A DNA stretch of 6,484 nucleotides from an uncultured Oxalobacteraceae bacterium (GCA_937996605.1 CALKVB010000482.1:1-6484); one strand, 5' to 3'. Counted from the first letter of the stretch, positions 1 to 5,519 are shown. The notes: generated from the sequence alone by a model not told the origin. Numbers and translations are program-made.

Positions 1-2
1 GG

Positions 3-155
3 CAGCGTCGCCGCGCGACGACGTACCTTCAGCCCGAGGACGGGTTCGAGCCCTGGGCGCCGCAGCCCGGCTACTTCCGCGTCCTCTGGCGCGCGTACGC
101 CCGCCTGGGCTTCGACGTCGCGCCCCTGGCCACCGCAGCGGGGGTGGAGCCATGA
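3..155 (+). CDS. C-terminal end of an unidentified protein (5' partial)
   Basis: An open frame enters from the left edge and runs about 50 codons to a TGA at 153-155. It encodes a stretch containing YLQPEDGFEPW and YFRVLWRAYARLGFDVAPL and ending in AAGVEP. The codons are strongly biased to G or C in the third position, as expected of a real gene in a high-GC genome. The stop overlaps the start of the next gene in an ATGA arrangement (152-155), a typical sign of translational coupling within one operon. I do not recognise the family, and no catalytic motif can be assigned from this fragment. It belongs to the GC-rich part of the window and probably to a different genome from the genes after position 490. 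Confidence 0.55.
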   Translation, partial: QRRRATTYLQPEDGFEPWAPQPGYFRVLWRAYARLGFDVAPLATAAGVEP

Positions 156-604
156 ACGCGCCCAAGGGCCAGCGTGGCGCGCCCACGCGCGTCTTCGTCT
201 ACGGGACGCTCCTCGCCGGCGAGCCGAACCATCGGCTACTCACGGGCGCCCGGCTCGTCGCGGAGGCGAGGACCAAGCCCGCGTTCGAGCTGCGCGACCT
301 CGGCGCGTTCCCCGGACTCGTGCGCGGCGGCGAGCACGCGGTGGCCGGCGAGGTGTATGAGGTCGACGAGGCGACGCTCGCCGCGCTCGACCGGCTCGAA
401 GGGCACCCGCGCTTCTACCGGCGCACGCGCATCGCTCTTGAGGATGGCGCCGCAGTCGAGACCTACCTCCTTGCGCCCGAGCAGGTCGAAGCGCTAGCCT
501 TCGCTTGGCTTGCGCAACGATTTGTCCAAAGACGTGCAGGTAACTTGGCGGAAGTCACTGGCGCCCGTGGCGAGCGAATATTAGGTGCTTTGTATCCGGC
601 ATAA
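152..604 (+). CDS. Hybrid frame: gamma-glutamylcyclotransferase-like N-terminus joined to an AnmK C-terminus
   Basis: The 150-codon frame has two unrelated halves. Residues 13-110 are a gamma-glutamylcyclotransferase (GGCT/AIG2-like) fold. VFVYGTLLAGEPNHRLL at 14-30 holds the family YGTL substrate loop, GEVYEVD lies at 66-72, and LDRLEGHPRFYRR at 79-91 carries Glu83, which aligns with the family's catalytic acid. Such enzymes cyclise gamma-glutamyl amines or peptides, releasing 5-oxoproline. Family members normally continue after the YLL strand with a short segment often containing a GDW-like motif. That segment is missing. From about residue 112 the protein reads VEALAFAWLAQRF and later GNLAEVTGARGERILGALYPA, which I recognise as the end of AnmK. 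Base composition changes at the same place. The ATG at 152 overlaps the upstream stop. The frame is real as sequence, but I doubt that it is one natural protein. Confidence 0.7.
   Translation: MNAPKGQRGAPTRVFVYGTLLAGEPNHRLLTGARLVAEARTKPAFELRDLGAFPGLVRGGEHAVAGEVYEVDEATLAALDRLEGHPRFYRRTRIALEDGAAVETYLLAPEQVEALAFAWLAQRFVQRRAGNLAEVTGARGERILGALYPA
473..493. other. Composition breakpoint and probable chimeric junction
   Basis: Protein similarity switches from GGCT to AnmK at codons 108-114 of the hybrid frame. The surrounding DNA drops from roughly 70-75% GC to the mid-40s within about 100 bases. The residues PEQVEA at the switch would suit either family (a YLL-x-PEQV end in GGCT, a VEA-x-AFAW start in AnmK), so a short stretch of shared sequence may have served as the join. 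No inverted repeats, target-site duplication or recombinase gene is visible here. Confidence 0.6.
488..604 (+). pseudogene. anmK: C-terminal remnant of anhydro-N-acetylmuramic acid kinase
   Basis: The last ~38 codons of the hybrid frame match the conserved C-terminus of AnmK: an EA-x-AFAWLA helix, then a PGNL-x-x-VTGA-like loop (here AGNLAEVTGA) and an RILGALYP ending. AnmK phosphorylates 1,6-anhydro-N-acetylmuramic acid, producing MurNAc-6-phosphate in cell-wall recycling. The family is about 360-390 residues long, so roughly nine tenths of the gene is absent, including the ATP-binding and catalytic regions. The composition of this piece resembles the genes downstream, not the GC-rich DNA before it. 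The natural genome therefore probably has a whole anmK just upstream of the DsbA-like gene. The assignment rests on remembered family sequence and not on a search. Confidence 0.65.
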
Positions 605-624
605 ATTCGGGTAAGTGCATTGAG

Positions 625-630
625 AGAGGA
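625..630 (+). promoter_or_regulatory. Shine-Dalgarno of the DsbA-like gene
   Basis: AGAGGA lies three bases before the ATG at 634, with the purine run starting at 622. It supports that start. No good sigma-70 promoter is visible in the 29 bases between the anmK remnant and this gene, so in its natural setting it may be read through from anmK. Confidence 0.55.
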
Positions 631-633
631 AAT

Positions 634-1278
634 ATGTCGAATAAGTTTTTATATATTGCAGACCCCATGTGTTCATGGTGTTACGGATTTAGCCTTGAAT
701 TGAGTAAATTGCTCGAGTCTTTGCCGGGGGCGCAAGTCGATATTGTGCTCGGTGGTTTGCGTGCCTATAACAAAGAAGTAATGGATGACGACACCCGACA
801 AATGATCTTGTCGCATTGGCAGAAAGTCGCTGATGTTAGTGGTTTGCCGTTCGATATGACGGCGCTCAACAAATCGCCTTTCGTATACGACACTGAGCCT
901 GCCTGCCGCGCAGTGGTGACGGCAAAATTATTGCTTGATGAAAGTGATGGCAATGAGGTTTTCAGCGTGTTTCGAGCGATTCAACATGCCTTTTACGCTG
1001 AGGCGAAAGATGTGACTCAAGATGAGGTATTGGCGGAAATTTGTGTCAGTGCTCTGAATCAAATTGAGAGCAATGCTTATGATGTCGAGAGTTATCTTGA
1101 GACCTTACAATCCCCCTCTACCAAGGATGAAACACGTCAGCATTTTGAGCAGATTCAACGCTGGGGAATTCGTGGTTTTCCGGTTTTATGTGTGGTGAAG
1201 GTAGATGGCTTGCATATGATTGCATCGGGATATACGAAACTAGAAAATTTGCAGCAGGCACTCGCTGAACTCGCCTAA
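634..1278 (+). CDS. DsbA family (FrnE-like) thioredoxin-fold oxidoreductase, cytoplasmic
   Basis: The 214-residue protein begins with a thioredoxin-type strand followed by DPMCSWCYGF. This gives a CSWC redox motif with Cys13 and Cys16, diagnostic of the DsbA/FrnE-like subgroup. A helical insertion fills the middle, including HWQKVADVSGLPFD at 61-74 and AIQHAFYAEAKDVT at 115-128. The fold closes with GIRGFPVLCV, where Pro183 is the cis-proline that faces the active site in thioredoxin folds. There is no signal peptide or membrane segment, so it should act in the cytosol, unlike classical periplasmic DsbA. Relatives are annotated as DsbA oxidoreductases, and the physiological substrate is generally unknown. 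The length is normal for the family. It is 62 bases upstream of the aldo/keto reductase gene and may be cotranscribed with it. Family assignment is firm, the reaction is not. Confidence 0.88.
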   Translation: MSNKFLYIADPMCSWCYGFSLELSKLLESLPGAQVDIVLGGLRAYNKEVMDDDTRQMILSHWQKVADVSGLPFDMTALNKSPFVYDTEPACRAVVTAKLLLDESDGNEVFSVFRAIQHAFYAEAKDVTQDEVLAEICVSALNQIESNAYDVESYLETLQSPSTKDETRQHFEQIQRWGIRGFPVLCVVKVDGLHMIASGYTKLENLQQALAELA

Positions 1279-1293
1279 CACACGGTGTAAATG

Positions 1294-1320
1294 GCTTATC
1301 GTGAATCGATGTCGGTAAGC
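1294..1320 (+). other. Short hairpin between the DsbA-like and reductase genes
   Basis: GCTTATCG (1294-1301) can pair with CGGTAAGC (1313-1320), giving an 8-bp stem with one U-G pair and an 11-base loop. No run of T follows, so it is not a standard intrinsic terminator. It could be an mRNA-processing or stabilising hairpin, or chance. Confidence 0.3.
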
Positions 1321-1340
1321 ACTTCAAAGAAAGTTTTAAT

Positions 1341-2243
1341 ATGCAAAGTCCGCGTCTATGTATCGCTCCTGAAGGTCCAGAATTTTCTCAAATTGTTCTT
1401 GGCTTGTGGCGGCTTTCGTCATGGGAAATGAGCGCGCAGCAACGTGTCAGTTTTCTGGAACAGGCGCTGGAGCTTGGTATTACTACCATAGATGAAGCTG
1501 ATATCTACGGTGATTACACCAGCGAGGCCTTGCTCGGCGAGGCTTTTGCTATCGCACCGCATTTGCGGAATAAATTCCAGGTAGTCAGCAAATGTGGGAT
1601 TCAGTTTCCTTCGGTGCAAAAGCCAGGGCAAACTTCTCACATCTACGAAACAGGCGCTCGCCACATCATTAGTTCTGCAGAAAATTCTCTGCGCAACATG
1701 CAACTCGACAGTCTAGATCTGTTGTTGATCCACCGCCCAGATCCCTTAATGAACGCCGATGAAATTGCGGAGGCTTTTAGCCATTTACGCAGTAGCGGCA
1801 AAGTGAAACACTTTGGCGTATCCAATTTTACGCCATCGCAATTTGCTTTGTTGCATAGTCGATTTTCGCTCGTTACCAATCAAGTTGAGTGTTCGCTGCT
1901 ACAGATGGCGCCTATGTATGACGGTAGTTTTGATCAATGCCAGCAATTGCGTATCTCACCGATGATTTGGTCTGCTTTAGGCGGCGGCGCGCTCTTTGAA
2001 GGCAAGACTGAGCAAAGTCGACGCGTAATGTTGGAACTCGAAAGAATCGGGGCTGAGCTGGAAGTAAGTACTTCGAGCGTCGCTCTCGCTTGGATTTTAA
2101 GACATCCTGTACGCCCACTGATTTTGACCGGCTCTAGCCGCGTGCAAGCTCTGCGTGAAGCGTTACAGGCGAGTCACATTCAACTCAGCCGTGCTCAGTG
2201 GTTTGATTTGTGGCGGGCGAGTACGGGCGTTGATATTCCTTAA
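1341..2243 (+). CDS. ydhF: Aldo/keto reductase, YdhF type
   Basis: The 300-residue protein is an NADPH-dependent aldo/keto reductase closely resembling E. coli YdhF from end to end, including the start (IAPEGPEFSQ against IAPQGPEFSR), LLIHRPDPLM at 128-137 and KHFGVSNFTPSQFALL at 156-171. The family's catalytic tetrad is visible: Asp51 and Tyr56 in TTIDEADIYG, Lys84 in VVSKCGI and His131 in LLIHRPD. The cofactor phosphate loop is LTGSSRVQAL at 262-271. Length matches the family (about 298-300) and there is no truncation. It should be a soluble (beta/alpha)8 barrel that reduces carbonyl groups, with an unknown natural substrate. The ATG at 1341 is preceded by an AAGAAAG purine stretch at 1327-1333, and it agrees with the YdhF start. 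Confidence 0.92.
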   Translation: MQSPRLCIAPEGPEFSQIVLGLWRLSSWEMSAQQRVSFLEQALELGITTIDEADIYGDYTSEALLGEAFAIAPHLRNKFQVVSKCGIQFPSVQKPGQTSHIYETGARHIISSAENSLRNMQLDSLDLLLIHRPDPLMNADEIAEAFSHLRSSGKVKHFGVSNFTPSQFALLHSRFSLVTNQVECSLLQMAPMYDGSFDQCQQLRISPMIWSALGGGALFEGKTEQSRRVMLELERIGAELEVSTSSVALAWILRHPVRPLILTGSSRVQALREALQASHIQLSRAQWFDLWRASTGVDIP

Positions 2244-2252
2244 ATGATTCAA

Positions 2253-2292
2253 AAAAGTGTTAAATAAGCACCATGTTTTAAAAATCACTTTT
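2253..2292 (+). terminator. Weak terminator-like inverted repeat after the reductase gene
   Basis: AAAAGTG (2253-2259) is exactly complementary to CACTTTT (2286-2292), and T-rich sequence (CTTCGCTTGTGTTT) follows. The 26-base loop and AT-rich 7-bp stem make it a poor intrinsic terminator. Its place just after a stop codon and before a likely promoter is suggestive only. Confidence 0.25.
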
Positions 2293-2311
2293 CTTCGCTT
2301 GTGTTTCCACG

Positions 2312-2317
2312 TATAAA
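2312..2317 (+). promoter_or_regulatory. Possible -10 element for the cyclic-di-GMP gene
   Basis: TATAAA matches five of six positions of the sigma-70 -10 box, with transcription expected to start near 2324. No good -35 hexamer is seen at the usual 16-18 base spacing, so expression may be weak or need an activator. Confidence 0.35.
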
Positions 2318-2320
2318 AGA

Positions 2321-2336
2321 TACTTGAGCTCAAGTA
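2321..2336. promoter_or_regulatory. Perfect 16-bp palindrome, candidate operator
   Basis: TACTTGAGCTCAAGTA is an exact palindrome with no spacer. It begins four bases after the candidate -10 box, so it covers the predicted transcription start, a classic repressor position. It ends 31 bases before the Shine-Dalgarno. Having no loop, it is more likely a binding site for a dimeric protein than an RNA hairpin. I cannot name the regulator. The CTTGAG/CTCAAG half-sites recall those of MerR-type boxes but in the opposite order. Confidence 0.45.
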
Positions 2337-2367
2337 GTGCAAACTTAATCCGATTAGCAGTAGCCTT

Positions 2368-2375
2368 GGAGGTGA
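2368..2375 (+). promoter_or_regulatory. Full-length Shine-Dalgarno that fixes a TTG start
   Basis: GGAGGTGA is complementary to the whole anti-Shine-Dalgarno UCACCUCC of 16S rRNA, and its GGAGG core ends seven bases before the TTG at 2380. The first in-frame ATG, at 2437, has no purine-rich sequence before it. The TTG is therefore the better start. Confidence 0.7.
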
Positions 2376-2379
2376 GTAA

Positions 2380-4710
2380 TTGCAGAATAGACGAGGTTTC
2401 CTTGCTGATTTGGCGCCAACGCCAGACATTCAATCCATGGATTTGCAGTCATGGCGCAATGAACTTTTATCTTCTATTTTGTTATGGGCATTGATCTTAG
2501 GTATTATCACTGCAGTGCCTAGCATCGTGATGGCCATACGCGATGATATGGTTTCAGTGGCGATCATTGATACCTTAGCGATTGTTTGGGCTGGTCTAAT
2601 TTGGCGCTTAAAATCACTTTCTTTCGTTGCACGCAGTTGGAATCTGTTGCTGATCATTTATCTGATCGGTTTGTTTTTCTTTTTTAAGATTGGTCCTGTT
2701 AGCCAGATTTATCTGATGGCAGTACCGGTCTTAGCCGCATTGCTGCTGGGGCTGCGTCCAGCAGTATATGCGTTGATTCTCAATGCCATCACCTTGTTAG
2801 GCCTTGGTTACGTTTTCAATGTCAATTTGCAGTTTGACCGTTTTCCCGATCAGCCCTTTGTGCGGTGGGTCATTATTACGCTCAACTTTACGTTTATTTC
2901 AGCGGTGATTACGGTCAGTTGTGGCGTCTTGTTGCGACGGCTTGAGGCCTCGTTGAAGTCGCAACTACAAATTAGCAAGTCACTACAAAAAGAACAGGCT
3001 TCGCTCAAAAAAGCAAATGAAGAATTGCGCTTAATTTCTGCTGCTGTCGAAAACCTCAATGATATCGTGATGATCACTGATAGTGATCTTAATAATGATG
3101 GACCACATATCGTTTTCGTCAATAAAGCGTTTGAGCGTACCACTGGTTATAGTCTGCAGGAGACGATGGGGCTCAATCCTAAAATCTTGCAAGGGGATGC
3201 CAGTCAGGTTGACGATTTAGCCCGTATACGTGAGGCGATTGCGAATCAAAAGTCGGTACGTGCCGAGTTTATTAATTACACCAAGACAGGGGATGAGTTT
3301 TGGCTTGAGGCCGATATTCAGCCCATTATTGATAGCGATGGTCAGTGTACTCATTATGTCGCGGTGGAACGCGATATTACAGATCGTAAGCGAGCTGAGT
3401 CTGATATTTATCGACTCGCTTTCTTTGATGTGTTGACAGGTTTACCGAATCGCCGTTTATTGCGAGACCGACTTAGCATCTTGTTGGCGACTGCGCAGCG
3501 TACTAGTATTTTTAGTGCGGTCTTGTTTATTGATCTGGATCACTTTAAGACCATTAATGACGCACGCGGACATGCTACCGGTGATGCTTTATTGATAGAA
3601 GTTGCGAATCGGCTTACCAGCATTCTGCGCGAAGTTGATACCGTGGCGCGTATCGGCGGCGATGAATTCGTGGTGTTGATCGATCACCTTGATTCGAATA
3701 TGGAGAGCGCCAGTCGTATTGCTTTAACCGTAGCTGAAAAGATTCGCAACGCTTTAGCGATGCCTTTCGATATTGAAGGTCAAACTTATAGCTCAGCTTG
3801 TAGTATCGGTGTCACCCTCTTACCGAAGGTAATGCAAACGGTCGATGATTTATTACGCGAATCGGATACTGCAATGTATCGTGCGAAAAGCGCAGGGCGT
3901 AATCAAATCGCTTTCTTTGAAGGCGCGATGCAGGCCGAAGTTGAACAAAGATTGATCTTGGAGAGAGATCTATCGCGTGCATTAGATTTGTGTGAATTGC
4001 GCATGGTGATGCAAGCTCAAGTCGATCAAGACGGCACACCCGTCGGTGCTGAATTATTGATGCGATGGACTAAAACGAATGGTGAGTTTGTGTCACCTGC
4101 AGTCTTTATCCCACTGGCTGAAGAATCGGGTTTGATACTGAAGCTCGGTGATTGGGTCTTACATCAAGCCTGTGAAATTGTGAATCAATTACGCACACAC
4201 GGCTGGATGTTTCCTGTTTCGGTGAATGTCAGTCCGAAGCAATTCCGCCAATTAGATTTTGTCGAGAAAGTACGTAATATTTTGGCTGCGCATCATCTGA
4301 GTGGTGAGGAGTTTGTATTTGAAGTGACAGAAGGTCTCTTCATTAACGATATGCAGGAAACCATTTCGCGCATGAATGCCTTGGCGGATTTGGGGATTCG
4401 CTTTTCGATCGATGATTTCGGCACTGGTTATTCGAGTTTGTTTTATTTGAAGCGTTTGCCCTTATATGAACTGAAGATTGATAAAAGTTTTGTGCAAGAC
4501 ATTCCAGGTGACGCGAATGACACGGCAATTGTGCGTTTGATACTTTCGATGGCAAAACATCTAGGTTTGCGCGTGGTAGCAGAAGGTGTGGAAACGAAAG
4601 AGCAAGCAGCTTACCTGATTGAAAATTCTTGTGATTGCATGCAAGGGTTCTTGTTTTCCAAACCTGCCTCATTCCAAGATTGGCTCGGCAAGCAAGGTTC
4701 GGCGCTTTAG
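2380..4710 (+). CDS. Membrane-bound PAS-GGDEF-EAL cyclic-di-GMP synthase/phosphodiesterase
   Basis: The 776-residue sensor enzyme makes and/or degrades cyclic-di-GMP. About six hydrophobic helices (near 31-52, 58-75, 88-103, 107-125, 128-146 and 162-184) anchor it in the inner membrane. A probable coiled coil at 188-218 leads to a PAS/PAC domain at about 220-337, ending in VERDITDRKRAE. The GGDEF domain (about 341-515) has an intact active site GGDEF at 426-430 and an inhibitory I-site Arg417-x-x-Asp420 five residues before it, so product inhibition is possible. The EAL domain (about 522-770) keeps the metal and catalytic residues Glu558, Asn616, Glu648, Asp678-Asp679 in DDFGTG, Lys699, Glu735 and Gln755. 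Its signature reads ELL instead of EAL. Both activities could work, but which one dominates cannot be told. The PAS ligand and the N-terminal sensor input are unknown. The start is TTG. Confidence 0.93.
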   Translation: MQNRRGFLADLAPTPDIQSMDLQSWRNELLSSILLWALILGIITAVPSIVMAIRDDMVSVAIIDTLAIVWAGLIWRLKSLSFVARSWNLLLIIYLIGLFFFFKIGPVSQIYLMAVPVLAALLLGLRPAVYALILNAITLLGLGYVFNVNLQFDRFPDQPFVRWVIITLNFTFISAVITVSCGVLLRRLEASLKSQLQISKSLQKEQASLKKANEELRLISAAVENLNDIVMITDSDLNNDGPHIVFVNKAFERTTGYSLQETMGLNPKILQGDASQVDDLARIREAIANQKSVRAEFINYTKTGDEFWLEADIQPIIDSDGQCTHYVAVERDITDRKRAESDIYRLAFFDVLTGLPNRRLLRDRLSILLATAQRTSIFSAVLFIDLDHFKTINDARGHATGDALLIEVANRLTSILREVDTVARIGGDEFVVLIDHLDSNMESASRIALTVAEKIRNALAMPFDIEGQTYSSACSIGVTLLPKVMQTVDDLLRESDTAMYRAKSAGRNQIAFFEGAMQAEVEQRLILERDLSRALDLCELRMVMQAQVDQDGTPVGAELLMRWTKTNGEFVSPAVFIPLAEESGLILKLGDWVLHQACEIVNQLRTHGWMFPVSVNVSPKQFRQLDFVEKVRNILAAHHLSGEEFVFEVTEGLFINDMQETISRMNALADLGIRFSIDDFGTGYSSLFYLKRLPLYELKIDKSFVQDIPGDANDTAIVRLILSMAKHLGLRVVAEGVETKEQAAYLIENSCDCMQGFLFSKPASFQDWLGKQGSAL

Positions 4711-4755
4711 ATCTTGGCTGGTTTTGAGCCTGAAAAGAAAAACGTCTAAAGAAAG

Positions 4756-4761
4756 TATAAT
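4756..4761 (+). promoter_or_regulatory. Consensus -10 box upstream of tlpA-like gene
   Basis: TATAAT is a perfect sigma-70 -10 hexamer lying 46 bases after the preceding stop codon. The -35 region is poor: A-rich sequence around 4732-4739 and no TTGACA-like hexamer at 16-18 bases. Transcription would start near 4768, giving a leader of about 30 bases before the ATG at 4798. Confidence 0.5.
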
Positions 4762-4797
4762 ACGGGTTTGAAGTTTAACGCTGATCGAAGTTTTACT

Positions 4798-5310
4798 ATG
4801 ACGTCTTCCAAAAAAACATTAATCATAATTGTGTTTGCCTTACTCGCGATTTCGGCAGCGCTCTTCTTGACGATGGGCACGAGTGGTCGGCAAGCTGCAC
4901 CGAATTTGACTTATGTGAATCTCAAGGGTGAAAAAATCACAGCCGAAAGTTTGCGTGGCAAAGTCTATATGGTCAATTTTTGGGCGACCTCTTGTTCCAC
5001 TTGCGTAGCCGAAATGCCAGAAATGATACGTACCTTTGAGAAATTCCATGGCAAGGGTTTAGAATACATGGCTGTGGCGATGCGTTACGACCCACCTAAT
5101 TATGTGATTAATTTTGCGGAAACGCGTGCGCTGCCATTTCACGTCGCTTTAGATGTCGAAGGGAAACTAGCCGAAGCCTTTGGTGATGTGAAATTAACAC
5201 CGACAACTTTCCTCGTCGATAAGCAGGGACGTATTATTAAACGTTATGTAGGCAAACCTTCTTTCGATGAGCTCGAAGAAATTATCGGCAAAGAGTTAAG
5301 TGCTTCTTAA
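4798..5310 (+). CDS. TlpA-like membrane-anchored thioredoxin (disulfide reductase)
   Basis: From the ATG at 4798 the protein has 170 residues. A Lys-Lys pair and a hydrophobic stretch at about 7-26 form an uncleaved signal anchor. The rest is a periplasmic thioredoxin fold of the TlpA/ResA type: NLKGEKITAESLRGK, then VNFWATSCSTC with redox Cys66 and Cys69, and the cis-proline Pro135 in LTPTTFLVDKQGRI. Such proteins reduce disulfides outside the cytoplasm, often in cytochrome c maturation or protection of exported proteins. No cytochrome or Ccm gene is nearby to specify a partner. An in-frame TTG at 4768 would add ten residues, but it falls at the expected transcription start and has no ribosome site. 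The ATG has GAAG seven bases before it and leaves a normal signal-anchor N-terminus. The gene is probably transcribed from its own promoter. Confidence 0.85.
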   Translation: MTSSKKTLIIIVFALLAISAALFLTMGTSGRQAAPNLTYVNLKGEKITAESLRGKVYMVNFWATSCSTCVAEMPEMIRTFEKFHGKGLEYMAVAMRYDPPNYVINFAETRALPFHVALDVEGKLAEAFGDVKLTPTTFLVDKQGRIIKRYVGKPSFDELEEIIGKELSAS

Positions 5311-5381
5311 GTGTTGAACTCTTCTTACAAGATCTGCAGTTAATATAAGCCAAATTGAAGTGAGCCTCGCTGGTGTCTTCG

Positions 5382-5428
5382 TTTTGCGATGACCTAGCAA
5401 AGGTCTAATTGAACAATACTTCGCAAAA
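5382..5428. repeat. 8-bp inverted repeat enclosing a small hairpin
   Basis: TTTTGCGA (5382-5389) is exactly complementary to TCGCAAAA (5421-5428). A two-base bulge and a further CTT/AAG pairing (5377-5379 with 5429-5431) could extend the stem. Inside it, GACCT (5391-5395) and AGGTC (5401-5405) form a 5-bp hairpin with a five-base loop. Compact RNA folding is possible, but AT-rich 8-mers pair by chance fairly often. Confidence 0.35.
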
Positions 5429-5469
5429 AAGTCTATTGAAAATCCGCAGCAAATAAAAAAATATTGTTC
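5411..5469. repeat. 8-bp inverted repeat interleaved with its neighbour
   Basis: GAACAATA (5411-5418) is exactly complementary to TATTGTTC (5462-5469) across 43 bases. Its left arm lies in the loop of the 5382-5428 repeat and its right arm lies outside that repeat. The two could form only as alternatives or as a pseudoknot. Confidence 0.3.
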
Positions 5470-5513
5470 CTGAAAAGCACTGAGATTGCTAATTATTTAG
5501 GCAGCTTTTCAGG
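5469..5513. repeat. 10-bp perfect inverted repeat upstream of dusB
   Basis: CCTGAAAAGC (5469-5478) is exactly complementary to GCTTTTCAGG (5504-5513) with 25 bases between. The interval holds a bulged inner pairing of TGCTAA with TTAGGCA. The right arm ends directly against the candidate -10 box at 5514. No T run follows on the + strand. On the - strand a T-rich stretch follows within about six bases, so a terminator for leftward transcription is possible. An operator is another option. Confidence 0.45.
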
Positions 5514-5519
5514 TAGAAT
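5514..5519 (+). promoter_or_regulatory. Candidate -10 box for dusB with GC-rich discriminator
   Basis: TAGAAT matches five of six positions of the -10 consensus and is followed by AGCGC, a GC-rich discriminator of the kind found in stringently controlled promoters. No clear -35 box lies at the normal distance. Transcription would begin near 5526, leaving a leader of about 39 bases. Confidence 0.4.

Noticed and set aside
174..497. 107-codon + frame inside the cyclotransferase
   Set aside because: It is an out-of-frame reading of GC-rich DNA, rich in Arg and Ser, with no family features. The other frame has clear GGCT motifs.
1..604. Mobile-element insertion as the source of the GC-rich segment
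   Set aside because: No transposase, integrase, terminal repeats, target duplication or tRNA site is visible. A chimeric join explains the data with fewer assumptions.
2163..2429. 88-codon - strand frame across the gap before the cyclic-di-GMP gene
   Set aside because: It overlaps the end of the reductase and the start of the signalling gene, has no recognisable motif and would disrupt the clear + strand signals there.
4343..4672. 109-codon - strand frame opposite the EAL domain
   Set aside because: It lies wholly inside a well-conserved domain on the other strand, and its protein has no recognisable features.
4716..4730. GGCT/AGCC hairpin after the cyclic-di-GMP gene
   Set aside because: The 4-bp stem with a seven-base loop and no T run is too weak to call a terminator.
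5402..5440. Near-direct repeat GTCTAATTGAA and GTCTATTGAA
   Set aside because: Two imperfect AT-rich copies with no third copy or regular spacing are likely chance, and do not suggest an array.
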